Source: Harmonia axyridis
Taxonomy: Eukaryota > Arthropoda > Insecta > Coleoptera > Coccinellidae
Direction: 5' to 3'
Assembly: GCF_914767665.1 (NCBI RefSeq)
Contig: NC_059504.1
Location: 22,546,001-22,610,000, forward strand
DNA length: 64,000 bases
Shown here: in pieces, positions 44,149 through 55,978 of the stretch
Layout: every line of letters begins with the position of its first letter
How positions within the stretch are numbered: the stretch's first letter is position 1
Notes under the pieces: generated by a model
The model's input: only the letters and a program-made list of their open reading frames with translations
What the model was told of the DNA's origin: nothing
Databases searched by the model: none
Made by a program: the position numbers and the translations under genes

Positions 44149-44998
44149 AGTTGTGCCAAATTCGATGCGAGTGTATCTCGAGAACTATAAGAGTCAGAAA
44201 AACAAAGTTCAAAGACCCCCTGAACCTTTTTTTTAATTATGAAATATCAGGAAGCTGTTCATGGATATCTTGATTCGATCTTGAGTTAAGGGCGTTTCTA
44301 AAAAAATTACTTCAAAATATTTCGCTATATCTTGGTTTCTGTAATATAACTTGAAAAAATTCCAAAACATTCATGTCAGTATTTTTTTTTATTTGAATGT
44401 TTACTATCTGATTAGAGAAATCAGTTACCATCAACGAGTTATTGAGGAAAGTTGGTGTTTTAAATGGAACAGCCTATATTGCAGCATTTTTTCAACTATC
44501 AGATTAAACATACATATTATTTCGATATATAATACGTCAAGTATCTAATTATAACTAACTAATTTTATTGCATAAGGAAATTTCATTGAATTGCATTTCA
44601 AATGATCAATATAAAAAAGGTTATTATGAGTATCGGTTAGATCGCTAAAATTCTGTGTTCTTCGAATAGCTCACAAGCTTAGATATTTTTTACAGAATTG
44701 TATAACTCCTTTAGGTGGTTTGAGTCTGTAGTGGAAAGAATACTGCATATTGATTTCATTATAATGAAATTTTTCATTGAAATAAAATTTTCAGAAATTT
44801 TTCTTCATTAAATAGAACATTTTCTTTATTCAAGAATATTGATGCATTTATATTGAGTACAAGACGTATCATGAAATTAATGAAAATATTTGTACCAAGA
44901 TATAAAAATTTTATTATTTGAAAAAGTTTTGTGAAATTCTTAGACCTTTTTTTCTTTTATATTTTTCGAGATGCTTCCAGTGAATATTGAATTTGTAC
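44149..44998. repeat. Fold-back F4 copy, diverged
   Basis: GTGCCAAATTCGATGCGAGT with CTCGAGAACTATAAGAGTC is the inverse of the arm ending at 42923. TCGAGATGCTTCCAGTGAAT with ATTGAATTTGTAC at 44963-44998 resembles the opposite end. Confidence 0.5.
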
Positions 44999-45534
44999 AG
45001 CCTCTACTTATGTACCAATCATAATTAATATTTATAATTCAATTTCAAAAAAATAATATTTCTCTTGAAGATTATTGAATTCACTTTAATCATATTTTTA
45101 AATTTTTTTAGAAGTAAAAATAAAAAGTCATCAAAATAAAAATGTTTACTTACATGAAATCATTTGTAACGGGAAAAATTCAGAAACGATAATCATGTTC
45201 CACTGTATTATAATTAATAAAGTATTATCGATTATCGATGTTCCGATATTTAAAACCTGAATGAGACGCACTTCAATCTTGTTCCTACTTCAAGATATAA
45301 ACTAGCGACATATGTTTTCTTTTTTCCTCTGATTGAAAAAAGAACAAAAAACAGTCCGAGTTGTTATCATCAGAGAGATAATATTTCAAAAATATATCAC
45401 TGAAAATCTTCAATTCGGGTGAAGAATTCTACTTTTATTCTCATTTTTTAACATTGAGAATAAATTTGGCTTTTACCTTTGAATCGTTACTTTGGCACTG
45501 AAAAATTCGTTCTTTTTTATATAGAGATATTTAT
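44999..45534. other. Unassigned AT-rich sequence
   Basis: No open frame or repeat recognised. If the minus-strand gene model at 45.5-46.4 kb is right, this is its downstream flank. Confidence 0.4.
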
Positions 45535-46397
45535 TCATAAAAAGATATGGCCAGATGGAAAGCTGGAAAATATACTTGCGGCGTAAAAATTATAATCCTA
45601 CGGAATGATCAGCATGGAAAAAAATATATAATCAAAAAATATGTCACGAAAATACTCTGATCGACGATAAATGTAAAAAATATGGTGTTAAACTCACCTG
45701 ATCCATTGATTCGAATATGATGTAAGCTGACTTTAACGTACTCCAGTCAATCGCCTATTCCAGATTTAGACTTTCAGCACCAGTTCAATAAGGAATCGCC
45801 AATAGTGGAAAAAGTCTGCATCTAGATGTTTACAAAAAAAACCTGTAGAAAAAGTAGTACTAAATTCCTTTTCCATCTCTTGCATTCAAAAGAGTATACC
45901 AATTAATTCTTAAAGAATAGAATATGTCACATATTTCTACATACCTACCCTGTTGTTCTTGTAGAATACGTTGAAGTTGACCATCTTGCGTAACAGGAAG
46001 AATAAGTACGGCTTGCGAACACAACTGCGAAAAATAGAAAATTACATTACAAAGTATTCAATCTAAGGATGGGCTCTAATAGACTAGACATACCTAATGA
46101 AGAATTATCTCCGATTCAAACCACTTTTTCAGTTTTTTTCAAATTTGATACTGATTTGAAATAAAATTATCTGAACTTCTAAACTGTTCAAGTATAATAT
46201 GCAATTTCCGACTTGAAATTAAATTAAGGTGGTACGAAAATCAAGAGAGAATTCTAGATGGTACTTGTAATGACCAACAACTCCCGTGAAATGGACGTCT
46301 TTTCTTTTTCCATCACCGAAGAAGATTAATATCACATTGTTGCCACTATAAACAACACATATTTGAAAGGAAAAACACCAGCGGACACTTGGTAACT
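45535..46397 (-). CDS. Candidate host gene, last four exons (unrecognised protein)
   Basis: Four minus-strand blocks join with GT-AG borders and compatible phases. 46397-46265 reads SFQICVVYSGNN, then GKRKDVHFTGVVGHY. 46024-45949 follows a TTTTTCGCAG acceptor and reads RKPYLFFLLRKMVNFNVFY. 45754-45698 reads AIDWSTLKSAYIIFESMDQ and ends at a strong CAG/GTGAGT donor. 45597-45535 reads DYNFYAASIFSSFPSGHIFL and stops, with AATAAA overlapping the stop. I do not recognise the product; the middle is hydrophobic and could be a membrane segment. The first block is also open in another frame, and short exons can arise by chance, so this is a weak model. No upstream exon was found. Confidence 0.25.
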
Positions 46398-48779
46398 CTG
46401 GAATCTAACCTCACCATGAGACGTCAAACTGAAAATGTAAACATGAACAAGTAATTTGAAGAAATATTCGAAAATGAAATAAATCGTTTTACACTAAGAT
46501 GATTTTCTTGATTATTATGATTTTCTGATAATTATGAATTCTTGTTGTAGAACCATACCAGAAGATCGTTAAGACAATGAGACGCATACCTATAACTAAG
46601 ATACAATTGATGATGTAAATGATCTAGAATTTTTCTGAATATTTTCCCAGATTATTCAAACTCGTATGATAAAATCTATAATTAAATAGTCCAGAATACA
46701 TAATAAATATTCAAAGTTGAAACTATTCATGTTGAAATTTTTCGGACAACATTATCGAAAAAGTGAATATTTTCAAATTATTTAATGTCGATGAGTTTTG
46801 AAAAAGTTATCATCAAAAATTTTATTCCTTGATTTTTAGAACTGAGAATCAGTGCGATCAGTTTTTAAACTGAGCTTGGTTTATTACTAGAAACTCTGTA
46901 AGGCAGATACCTTTTTACCTATTAGATTTCTTGATTATAGAGATTCTATAAATAAGAAAAACAAAATTTATTTTATCGCCGCAAAAAAGCTATTAGACCA
47001 TTTATTTCTAATATCACTAAAAAGTAGCTTTCAAGATGATCACTATCAACTAGCTCTTAAAATCAATCGTATTCAGAAATTAAGACAAAGAACGTTGAAA
47101 AATAAATGGAATTATACAAGCTAGATGACAATGACTGAAATTGTTAACTATAATCACTTCAATTTCCACAACTATTCCATGATGTAAGATCAATTGAAAA
47201 CCATGGTCTGCTATCCTCTGGTGTTGGCGTAACATTTGGACGAAAACAGGTAAGAACAACTGGAAATAATTTCACTATACAGGATCTTGCAACAGTGGCG
47301 TAATTTTTTATAATGTTATCCCATGGCTGAGCACTACTTAATGAAAATATTTTCGGTCACACATAGTGTTCAATTTTTCCTGGGTGGATTCCAACTTTTT
47401 GTTCCATGGAAAACCTACTGTTTTCACGTTTCCATTTGAAAAACAAAAGAGACTTCATACCAACCCTCTCTTCAAACATATTGGTGGTTTTCGAGAAATT
47501 CGGAATATTTTATATTAGTTATGGAATAATGGCTTGCCAAATTTTGTTAATGGAAATTTGCAAAATCTTTCCTATTTTAAACTGAACATTCTGTTCAGCA
47601 GAGACTGAGTAGCAGTTATCAAGTCATTGATCTGCTTGCTTAGAATTTTTTCATCAATAAAAACATCAATATTACCGTTTTATCAATGCTCGAAACACGT
47701 TTTTATCCATTTTTCGAACAACAACAATTGTAGCATCACTTAACCATCAATATCTCCATTCGGACTTTAATTTTTGTTCAGAAATTTTGTCACGCATCTT
47801 TGATTCTTGGTACTGACTAGAAAAAGTATTATGGCACCCCAGTGCCAATCCCTCGCTTTAATGAGTGACGTGGTTACAAATACAAAAATGGCAACGATAC
47901 GTCTTGCTATTTAAGATATCCAATACCATGAACAGAGATGAAATCCTATTAGTTAAATGAAGATAGTAAATACTTTCATTTGAACAATTTTCTTGCTAAT
48001 ATGGCTTGAGGGAAGGGGATTACGCGTAGAAATGGTTCAGTCTTGAATCTAGGTTATCTATAAACTCTGCATTCTGAGTATTTTGTAGGAAACTCATATT
48101 TTTATTTCAAAATGTTTTCACGATTATGTCATGATCGTAATATTTTAAGGTATTAAGTCTTTGAGTATTTTTATGGTCAACTGTTCATTTTCTCGAAGGC
48201 AGTACCTGTCTACCGAAAGATTATTGACAGAATATGAGGTTTTATCGTTAAAAAAATATTTTTTAAAATCTCACGAAATTTCATTGAACTGATCTAATCT
48301 ACTGGGAAAATATCTTGTGTAGATACCTACCTTTATAGATATCAAATGGTTTTTCTTGCTAACCTATATTATTAAATATATCATCTGTGATGTGAATCGA
48401 TTATTCATTAGAAACATCATTTCTATTTTCGGATAGTTTCACTTACAGTTCCATAATTATTATTAATGTATTCATTATTATTTTACTTCAGAGTAAACAA
48501 AAATTAGACGCTGGTTCGCTGGATTATAAATCCAGCATTTTCAAGTGCACCTTCATTGAGTTTATAATTATATGCAAAATCTGATCAACTACATTCTACC
48601 TCATTATTCTTGGATCTGGTAGCTTTCATCCAAATGAGTAATTCAATTCAAATATCTACTTTACTCACAATGATTGAGTTCTCGGTTATCTAGGTGGTGT
48701 AACATCGAATGGACATTCCTGCCGAATCTGGAAAAATTTTAAATGAAAAATGTTTTTTATTAGATTAAAGGAATCTATT
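46398..48779. other. Largely unique sequence, no supported gene
   Basis: This is the longest stretch here with few obvious repeats. A GTAAGA donor-like site after GGACGAAAACAG at 47249 and other splice-like words occur, but no consistent exon chain could be built. 47820-47900 is slightly richer in GC. Confidence 0.4.
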
Positions 48780-50020
48780 GTTGAATGTAATTAAGTCCCA
48801 AATTCGATGCTCTTTGAAACAAAATAATTATTTCATAATTGCAACATCTGAAAATCAATCGAAATATTTTTAAATGGGGCATCTTGATAACCTTTTGAAA
48901 AAATGGACTCGGAGGCAAATAGTATAGCAAAAAAATACTTGTAAATACTTGTGTCCCAAATTCGATGCTCACTAAAAGCATCTCGTGAACATTTAGAACT
49001 ACAAAAAAAATGTTCAAAAACCTCCGATTTCTTTTTTGAAACAATAGGGTATCAGAAATTAGACCGTAAATATCTCGATTCGTTCTGGAGTTATAGGGCA
49101 TTTCTGAAAAATTTCTGTTTCAAATATTTCGGTTTATATTGCTCTGTTTGTAATATTCGAAAAATTCTGAAACGTTTTTTTCAGTTATTTTCATATATGA
49201 GACTCATGAAAAATTCTGAGAATTACTAACTGTTTCAGTGAAACAAAGGAGAGTTAGTGTTTTTTAAATGGGACTCTATGTTTTTCAACACAATTTTTCA
49301 TCAGCAGATTTGTGGAAAAGCATCCCGTTACCTTTTTTACGAAAATGTCCATCGTTTCAAAGATATTGAGTTTTTGACATCATTTTTTAAATGGGACACC
49401 TTTTATATAAAAATTTTCCGTTTCTTTCGGAATTTAATTCATATTGCGCCTATTGTATGAATGTAATCAAGTCACATCTAGGGTGTCTATTCCAAAACAC
49501 CAACTCTCCTCTTTATCTCTAAAACGCTAATTAATTTCTATGATCTGTTTTGTGTAACATACTCACGATACAGGGTGTTTTTTTTTACGGATACCCAGTG
49601 AGATATCTACCGGCATAGTAACGGAGCTCCTTCGGCCAGCAGAGCGCGTGTGTAGTACTTATATTCAGATAGCTCATAGATGCGACGTTAACATTGACCC
49701 TCTATATAAATTACTCCAAGTTTATCTAGAACTGGATAGGTAGTTCCTAGATTTAATTCTGTAATTTTTGGTTTTTTCTATGTATATCCATATTGAGTAT
49801 GACTATGTGTTGTTGTGTTTCTTATTGTAATTGCAATTTTTTTTCCTGTAATTGGGTTGTAAACCTGTTGGAGAATAAAGGCTTATTATTATTTAAACCA
49901 TAAAATCACTGAAAAATACGTTTTAGAATTTTTGAATATCCCGAACGGAAAACGAAATAAACTAAAATATTCGAAACGCCCTGTAACTCCAGAACAGCAA
50001 AGAAGTAGATTGACTGCCGC
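48780..50020. repeat. Fold-back F4 copy interrupted by a LINE 3' scrap
   Basis: GTCCCAAATTCGATGCTC near 48797 and GTGTCCCAAATTCGATGCTC at 48951 start arms of the family seen at 42.9 and 44.1 kb. 49895-50000 (ACGTTTTAGAATTTTTGAA, CGAACGGAAAACGA-type text) aligns with 42685-42780, the continuation of the same arm, so 49571-49894 is an insertion. Confidence 0.55.
49571..49894 (+). pseudogene. LINE 3'-end fragment
   Basis: About 320 bp inserted in the fold-back arm, ending GAGAATAAAGGCTTATTATT, like other LINE tails here. The first 120 bp are richer in GC and open in one frame (TGIVTELLRPAERVCSTYIQ and onward), possibly the last codons of ORF2. That similarity is not strong. Confidence 0.4.
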
Positions 50021-51170
50021 GGTTGACAGTTCATCGCTACGCTCGGCTAGGAATTCAGCCAAGGCAGTCTACTTTGCTGCCGAGTTAAACATATAATTTT
50101 TCTTCCATTGTTTATAACGATATATGTAGGATATTGTATTTGCAAATTATTACAATTCCCACAATCTTTTTATTTTTCCTGTAGTGATAAATTAAAACGA
50201 AATTTGATAGAAATCGCAAGTGTTGGAATTGTTGATTGCTATGGAAATGTATGTGTCCATAATAATAATAGTTTGACAACTTATGAATTATCTGACAGTT
50301 TTTTGGAAAAATATTGGATATATTTTTATAATGGACAGTGATAGCGGCTTAGAAGTACTTACTCCTCTAGAATTAAGTAAGGTGGCAAAAAATCTTGATT
50401 GTCGGAAAATGTGGAATGTTTTATTCGCATTAAAAATAATCACTTTGCTGCCTAGGCAGGAAAAGTAATACATTGCTGATTGATATGTGTCTGCAAAATC
50501 AATATTTGTGTCAATCGGGGGAAAAATAATAAACCATAATTTAAAATTTTTAATGATGTTTTTTGAAACGTTATTGATCGATATTAAGCAGCGAAAGAGA
50601 AGAACTACGACGAATTCGATGAAAAGTCTGCGAGAGCCACCTACATTCAGCGAAATTAAACTTTTTGAGCCGCCGAACATGTTCAAGGCTCACATGTCTG
50701 CCAGTTGTTTGCACTTCCTCCTTAATGGGAAATCGATTTATATTGTCCTGTTTGTTTTGATATTGTTTCACCATGTGAACCTCCGTCTAGTTGCGAAAGT
50801 TGTCCGTTCTGATGTTGAACTTTGGATGGAATCGAATCGGAGGGAAACTAATATGGGCTATTTCTTTCATTTCTGTCCTTTTAAGTTGCGAAATTGAATT
50901 CACTTCTGTTTATTTCCACGGCCGATATGATACGATACGGCGAGCCGTTCCTGTGAATCGAGAAAATGAAAGTTGAGCCTTTCATCTTGTTCGAAATAAT
51001 TCTCCGAAGATCTGCTTTGTTATTCCACAGAAATTTCAATAATTGGAATTGATTCGGTTTTATTGGAAATTCTGTGACCTGAAAAATGCAACACCAAGAA
51101 GGTTTTTGAATTTTTTGATCAAACTTGCCAGACATGTTTAAACAGTTCAGATAGGAATTCATCAAGCCAA
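50021..51170. other. Unassigned, with a short palindrome
   Basis: 50015-50090 has a broken inverted repeat (AGCAAAGAAGTAGATTGACTGCC with GGCAGTCTACTTTGCT). Several open frames up to 136 codons overlap on both strands at 50.1-50.9 kb, with no known domain and mutually antisense, so chance is likely. Confidence 0.4.
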
Positions 51171-51292
51171 TTAGCTTGATATTTCACCAACTTCTTGATT
51201 TGAAAATCGAACTCGCGGCATGTTACACACTTGAACTTGACTCGACTCTATTTGAGATATTTATATATTTTTATATAGGAATATGAGTTAAG

Positions 51293-52213
51293 ATGGCGAC
51301 CATGTCAAAAGCGCAGTTAAATAGCGAGTTAAATAAGTGGAAAAAGGACGAACTAATTGATTTTATAGTGAATAAAAAGTTACCAAATAGTGTTAAAACA
51401 AATAGTGCTTTGAGTGCAGCACTGAATGTGGATGGCCAGGAACTTCCCGATGAATCTGAAGAGGATGGTGAATGCACAAACCAAATCTGTCAAAGACTAC
51501 GGATGGAAAATATCAACTTGGTAACATCTATCAAGTTAATGGAAAAGCTTCAACTCCAAATGGAGAAAAGAACTGAAGAACAAGAAATGTTAATAGGAGT
51601 ACTCAGCAAAGGAAATGTTGATAAAAATTCATATAAACCTATAAATTCAAAAAGTGAGGTTAATAAAAACAAAACAAAAGATATCAGTAAGAAGTCAGAA
51701 ACAATAATTGACGTTGATACTGACGGATTACACAGAGAAAGGAGTAGATCAAAGTCGACATCGTATGCTGAAACTACTCAAGTCAGTCGCACAATGCAAC
51801 CAGTGGCGGAGAAGAAAGGTGACGTGAAGAGGCGAGATGGTAATACTGGCCGAGACCCTGTTGCTATGAAAAAAGGACATGGGAATGTAATTAAAGGTAA
51901 AGCTAAAATAGTAAATGAGGAATGCTTTAAGGGAGCTTGCAAAAAAGCGTGGTTCTACATAGGTAGGGCATCAAATGAATCCACCTGTGATAATTTGAAC
52001 AACTATTTGAAGTCCTTGTTTACAAATGAAGAGTTTGAGGTGGAGGAATTACGAAAGCATGATTCCAACACTAGTAAAAATAAATCCTTCAAACTTGGAT
52101 GTAATTATTCGTTAATTGATCGAATAAATCAACCTGATATATGGCCGGAAAATATAATTGTGCGGCCTTATAGATTTTTTCGATACCCAAAACCTAGCAC
52201 AGGAAAATTTTAA
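51293..52213 (+). CDS. LINE ORF1 (RNA-binding/chaperone protein)
   Basis: A 306-residue protein from ATG 51293 in an AAGATGG context. ORF1 proteins coat LINE RNA to form the retrotransposition particle. Residues about 60-105 (QRLRMENINLVTSIKLMEKL onward) look like a coiled coil for oligomerisation. A basic, low-complexity middle includes RERSRSKSTSYAETTQ. The C-terminal third (FKGACKKAWFYIGRASNEST, then NNYLKSLFTNEEFEVEELRK) may be a globular nucleic-acid-binding fold. No CCHC knuckle is present. It ends 28 bases before the first in-frame ATG of ORF2, so ORF2 could be made by reinitiation. The sequence is uninterrupted, unlike the other LINEs here. Confidence 0.75.
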   Translation: MATMSKAQLNSELNKWKKDELIDFIVNKKLPNSVKTNSALSAALNVDGQELPDESEEDGECTNQICQRLRMENINLVTSIKLMEKLQLQMEKRTEEQEMLIGVLSKGNVDKNSYKPINSKSEVNKNKTKDISKKSETIIDVDTDGLHRERSRSKSTSYAETTQVSRTMQPVAEKKGDVKRRDGNTGRDPVAMKKGHGNVIKGKAKIVNEECFKGACKKAWFYIGRASNESTCDNLNNYLKSLFTNEEFEVEELRKHDSNTSKNKSFKLGCNYSLIDRINQPDIWPENIIVRPYRFFRYPKPSTGKF

Positions 52214-52241
52214 TTCTCGAAATGGTAAAGTATTTTCTATT

Positions 52242-54986
52242 ATGAATTTAAATGTACAATCCATACTGAATAAAGTCGATCAACTGAACTTACAAGTGGT
52301 AGAACATAACATAGACATTATCTGCTTAACAGAAACTTGGCTACGGGAAAATCAATTGAATTATATTGGTTTGAGTAACTACAAGATAGGAGGTCAATAC
52401 TGTAGAAAAATTAATAAACATGGTGGTATAATTTTAGCAACGAGAGAGAACTGGAAGGTGACTACATTGGATAAGATAAAAGACTTATCTATTGAGAAAG
52501 ATGCTGAATTTGCTGGAATGTACATTACTAACATTAACACTGTAGTAGTAGGAGTATATAGATCACCAACAGGTACAATGGATGTCTTTTTACGTCAGTT
52601 CACCGAAGTCTTGCTCTTCCTGGCTGAGAATTTTGGTAATCAGAGGATGATTGTATCCGGTGATTTTAATATAAATTTTATGCTTGATAATAAAGAGAGT
52701 AAATCTGTAATAAATTTGTGCGATTCGTTTGGTGTGAAGGGGAAATTTTTTGAAGCATCAAGGATCAGCAAAACAACTAAAACGTGTATTGATAATATAT
52801 TCACAAATTGTGTATCTTCGTACAGTACAACAAAAGAATTACATGTTTCTGATCATCAAGCTCAAATTTTAACTTTTCCAGCTTCTGAAGTGGAACCTGA
52901 AATAAAAAAGAAGATTATACAGAGAGATATAACTCAAGTTGATACTGACATGCTGAAAAAAGACCTATCACAAATGTCTTGGGAACGATTCTTCGAACAA
53001 AAAAATGCGGTGGAATCATTCTCATCATTCCATGAATATTTTATGAATATTCTGAACATTAGAATGCCGGTAAGGGAAACTGAAGTTAAGATAAATAAAA
53101 GAAAGAAGCAAATATGGAAAACTCCAAAAATTGAAGAAATGAAGAAAAACTTGGATGCTCTTTACACTGTAGCTATATCAATGGGAGATGATTCTACTTT
53201 TAGAGTTTATAAATCCTACAAGGACGAGTACAGGAAAGAAATAAATAAAACTATTAGAGAAAAAAATGAAGAGTTTGTAAAAAGGGCGGATAATAAGCAA
53301 AAGGCATTATGGAAAGTGATAAGATCTAAAAACTCAAAAAATAAGAAAGTAGAAATAAATGAACAACTACAAGCTGAAGAACTCAATGAACACTTTGCTA
53401 GCATTGGCAAGAAAATTGCTGAAAAATTATTCACAACGCAAGAACCAGTTGAAGTTGCGCAAAACGTACGGAAGAATAATGAAAAATCCTGCTTTTTCTT
53501 TGATTGTACAGAAAATGAGGTCAAGAAAATAATAACATCGATGAAATCTAAGAAAACAGCGGATATTTACGATGTCACTACTGAAATTTTGAAAAGTCTA
53601 TGTGAAGAAATTGCCAACCCAATATCCTTAATGGTGAATAAGTGTTTGAGAGAAGGTTACTTTCCGGATGAACTTAAATTAGCTAAAATAATTCCGGTCT
53701 ATAAAGGAAAAGGAGACAAAAAGAGCTGTGATAATTATAGACCCATATCAATACTTCCTTGTCTATCGAAAATTTTCGAGTCCATTATAAAAAATAGAAT
53801 GTTGAAATGGTTGCAAAAGCACAAATTATTAAACGAGAATCAACATGGATTCAGAAAAGGCCGCAGTACCACTACAGCCCTCATGAATGCTATAAATGAG
53901 GTCATAGACGGAATGGATAATGGCGAATATATGCAGATGCTCAACTTTGACTTGAGCAAAGCGTTTGATTCAGTCTCTCATACAATCTTGCTTAAAAAAC
54001 TATATGCTCATGGGTTTAGAGGAACTGTACTCAGATTGCTGGAGTCCTATTTGAAAAATAGGTCCCAAAAAGTATTTTTGAATGGTGTCTCGTCTACGGA
54101 ACATGCAGTGGAATATGGTGTACCCCAGGGATCCGTACTTGGACCGATACTTTTTATTGTATACATCAATGACATCACAATCAAACATTGTAACTGCTTG
54201 TGCTTGTACTGTGATGACGCATCCATCATTGTGAAATCTAAAAATAAAGATGAACTTTCCCACAGAACAGAACTAGCCATAGAAGAGGTGAAAACATGGT
54301 TTGCTGCCAATTCGCTCAAGCTGAATGCAGATAAAACTGTGAAGTTGGAATATGGTGGTAAACAGAGCCAAGCTAGTGCCAAATTCTTGGGTGTGGTCCT
54401 AGACAATAGATTGAATTGGGCTGCACATATAGACTATATTTGTGATAGACTTGCTAAATCTCTGTATTTGTTGCGTGAGCTGAGGAAATGTGGTACTTAC
54501 GAGATGTGTAGAACAGCATACTTTGCCAATTTTCAGAGTGTCCTGCTGTATGGAATTCTACTGTGGGGAAATGCCTCAGATGCTGTGAGAGTTTTCATAT
54601 TGCAAAAGAAAGCGATGCGTATCATGCATGAAATGGGTAGTAGAGATTCTTGTAGAACCGTTTTTAAAAAATATGGGATACTCACCTTTCCATCACTTTA
54701 TATCAGAGAGTGTCTGCTGTACATACAACGTGGTGGCGCCAACTTGCGTAAAAATGGGACTTATCACATGATCAACACACGTCATAGAGATGATCTAAGA
54801 ACTCCTTTGCATAGAAGGAAAAACACTCAGAATTCTGCTGCTTATTACTGGAGTGCTAAGATGTTCAACAAGATACCCAACGATATGAAGAATTTACCAA
54901 AGCGAGCTTTCAGGAAGGTTATCAATCGGCTCTTGATTGCAAATGAATTTTATTCAGTGGAGGAATTTTTCAGTTTTCAATTTTAA
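52242..54986 (+). CDS. LINE ORF2: endonuclease and reverse transcriptase
   Basis: 914 residues from ATG 52242; an upstream open extension to 52158 has only TTG. It would nick DNA and prime reverse transcription of the LINE RNA at the site. The N-terminal AP-type endonuclease shows MNLNVQSILNKVDQL, then ICLTETWL, VSGDFNINF and the SDH motif in HVSDHQAQ. The reverse transcriptase follows with YRPISILPCLSKIFESI, GFRKGRSTTTAL, FDLSKAFDSVSH, GVPQGSVLGPILFIVYIND and the active site LYCDDASI, YCDD in place of the common FADD. The C-terminal part includes LLYGILLWGN and ends YSVEEFFSF. No RNase H is present. All catalytic residues look intact. The clade is probably in the CR1/Jockey assemblage. Confidence 0.92.
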   Translation: MNLNVQSILNKVDQLNLQVVEHNIDIICLTETWLRENQLNYIGLSNYKIGGQYCRKINKHGGIILATRENWKVTTLDKIKDLSIEKDAEFAGMYITNINTVVVGVYRSPTGTMDVFLRQFTEVLLFLAENFGNQRMIVSGDFNINFMLDNKESKSVINLCDSFGVKGKFFEASRISKTTKTCIDNIFTNCVSSYSTTKELHVSDHQAQILTFPASEVEPEIKKKIIQRDITQVDTDMLKKDLSQMSWERFFEQKNAVESFSSFHEYFMNILNIRMPVRETEVKINKRKKQIWKTPKIEEMKKNLDALYTVAISMGDDSTFRVYKSYKDEYRKEINKTIREKNEEFVKRADNKQKALWKVIRSKNSKNKKVEINEQLQAEELNEHFASIGKKIAEKLFTTQEPVEVAQNVRKNNEKSCFFFDCTENEVKKIITSMKSKKTADIYDVTTEILKSLCEEIANPISLMVNKCLREGYFPDELKLAKIIPVYKGKGDKKSCDNYRPISILPCLSKIFESIIKNRMLKWLQKHKLLNENQHGFRKGRSTTTALMNAINEVIDGMDNGEYMQMLNFDLSKAFDSVSHTILLKKLYAHGFRGTVLRLLESYLKNRSQKVFLNGVSSTEHAVEYGVPQGSVLGPILFIVYINDITIKHCNCLCLYCDDASIIVKSKNKDELSHRTELAIEEVKTWFAANSLKLNADKTVKLEYGGKQSQASAKFLGVVLDNRLNWAAHIDYICDRLAKSLYLLRELRKCGTYEMCRTAYFANFQSVLLYGILLWGNASDAVRVFILQKKAMRIMHEMGSRDSCRTVFKKYGILTFPSLYIRECLLYIQRGGANLRKNGTYHMINTRHRDDLRTPLHRRKNTQNSAAYYWSAKMFNKIPNDMKNLPKRAFRKVINRLLIANEFYSVEEFFSFQF

Positions 54987-55025
54987 TATTGCTGTATTGA
55001 CGAACCATGTAAAATTGATGGCAAT

Positions 55026-55060
55026 AAATTATTATTATTATTATTATTATTATTATTTAT
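55026..55060 (+). repeat. (TTA)n tail of the LINE
   Basis: AATAAATTATTATTATTATT and onward, an uninterrupted trinucleotide run that marks the 3' end of the element. Confidence 0.9.
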
Positions 55061-55149
55061 TTCTTGACTTGATATATATCTACTTGATTTTACTTGAGTT
55101 TTATAGGCACGAGTTGCACGCCATATATTTCTGAAAGCTCTTGCGCGCT

Positions 55150-55440
55150 TAGACAAAATCTTCAAAAAAAAAAAAGGTGAATTTGACATCGATCTCCTAA
55201 ATTTATTCAAGAAATCTCTTGTAAATCAAGCAAATGAAATGTCTTGGTGTTATGGAATAAACAAATACCTGACTGAACTAACTGCTGACAGTTCTGAATA
55301 TATTTTAGAATGGTGGAAGAAGCACGAGAACGTTTTTCCAAACTTGGCTAATATAGCCAAAGATTTTTTATCAACTTCAGCATTTTCAGCTCCTGTTGAA
55401 ACACAATTTTCCACAGCTGTTTATATAAAAAATTGCAAAA
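55150..55440 (+). pseudogene. hAT transposase C-terminal dimerisation fragment
   Basis: hAT transposases end in a helical dimerisation domain with a WW/LA/S-E-R-F signature. Here, from about 55180, the frame reads FDIDLLNLFKKSLVNQANEM, then YILEWWKKHENVFPNLANIA and FLSTSAFSAPVETQFSTA. The last block corresponds to the S..VE--FS motif with ET in place of the usual ER. No catalytic region is present; the LINE lies immediately upstream and may have split the gene. The remnant is close to a cluster of ACTTGA words (55980-56125) that could be the subterminal repeats of the same element. Confidence 0.8.
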
Positions 55441-55978
55441 AATCCATAAGACCATCATCATCATCATCATCGTTTATTCACACAAAATACAACAACAAGA
55501 ATAACAAGACAACATTATGTAAATAAACATTAGAAAACCCACAGAAGCAACAAATGCTGCTTGTACGTGGTGAAAAATATGAATTGCGTTTGACGAAATA
55601 TCATTGAAAATTACAAAGATTAATAATTAACAATTTCGGAATATAAATCTATGTGTAAAATACGTGTAAACAAAATAATCAAAATGAACAGATAAAAAAA
55701 AGTAAAATAACTCAGAAGTGAAACAATCACAAAACTTCGGAGGCGTTTATATATACATAAAATGAACAAATCATATGGGGTATAAATGAAATCCAGAATT
55801 TAAAACAAATGATCTTTATCATTATTAAGAAACTTTTTTTTTATATTTTGTTATATTATATAGTGATTTTATTTGTGTTTTCATTTTAAAATAGTAGATA
55901 TTTCTGGTTCTTGTATACAACAACTTTTTATAAGTGAAAGTGTTTTTTGCAAGGTTCCTCCTCATTTCATCATTTTCC
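55441..55978. other. AT-rich, short (ATC)n run
   Basis: A CATCATCATCATCATCG run lies at 55456-55472. Otherwise no recognised feature. Confidence 0.5.

Larger units (their letters stand above)
51171..55060 (+). mobile_element. Apparently full-length LINE with two ORFs
   Basis: ORF1 and ORF2 are both open, followed by a short 3' end and a (TTA)n tail of about nine units at 55026-55058. The 5' limit is uncertain; about 120 bp precede ORF1. The insertion lies in sequence rich in CTTGA words, seen on both sides, next to an hAT fragment. A microsatellite 3' tail rather than poly(A) fits CR1-like clades. Confidence 0.8.

Noticed and set aside
46090..46190. Possible extra exon upstream of the 45949-46024 block (minus strand)
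   Set aside because: The required phase contains a TAA close to the donor, with no acceptor after it.
47185..47249. Exon-like stretch ending in a CAG/GTAAGA donor
   Set aside because: Short frames are open on both strands and no matching neighbouring exon could be linked.
50487..50897. 136-codon open frame upstream of the LINE
   Set aside because: Overlaps a 132-codon antisense frame and shows no known domain; not a LINE ORF0 that I can defend.
55456..55472. CATCATCATC run read as a possible CRISPR or satellite
   Set aside because: Only a short simple repeat; there are no spacers and no array anywhere in the window.
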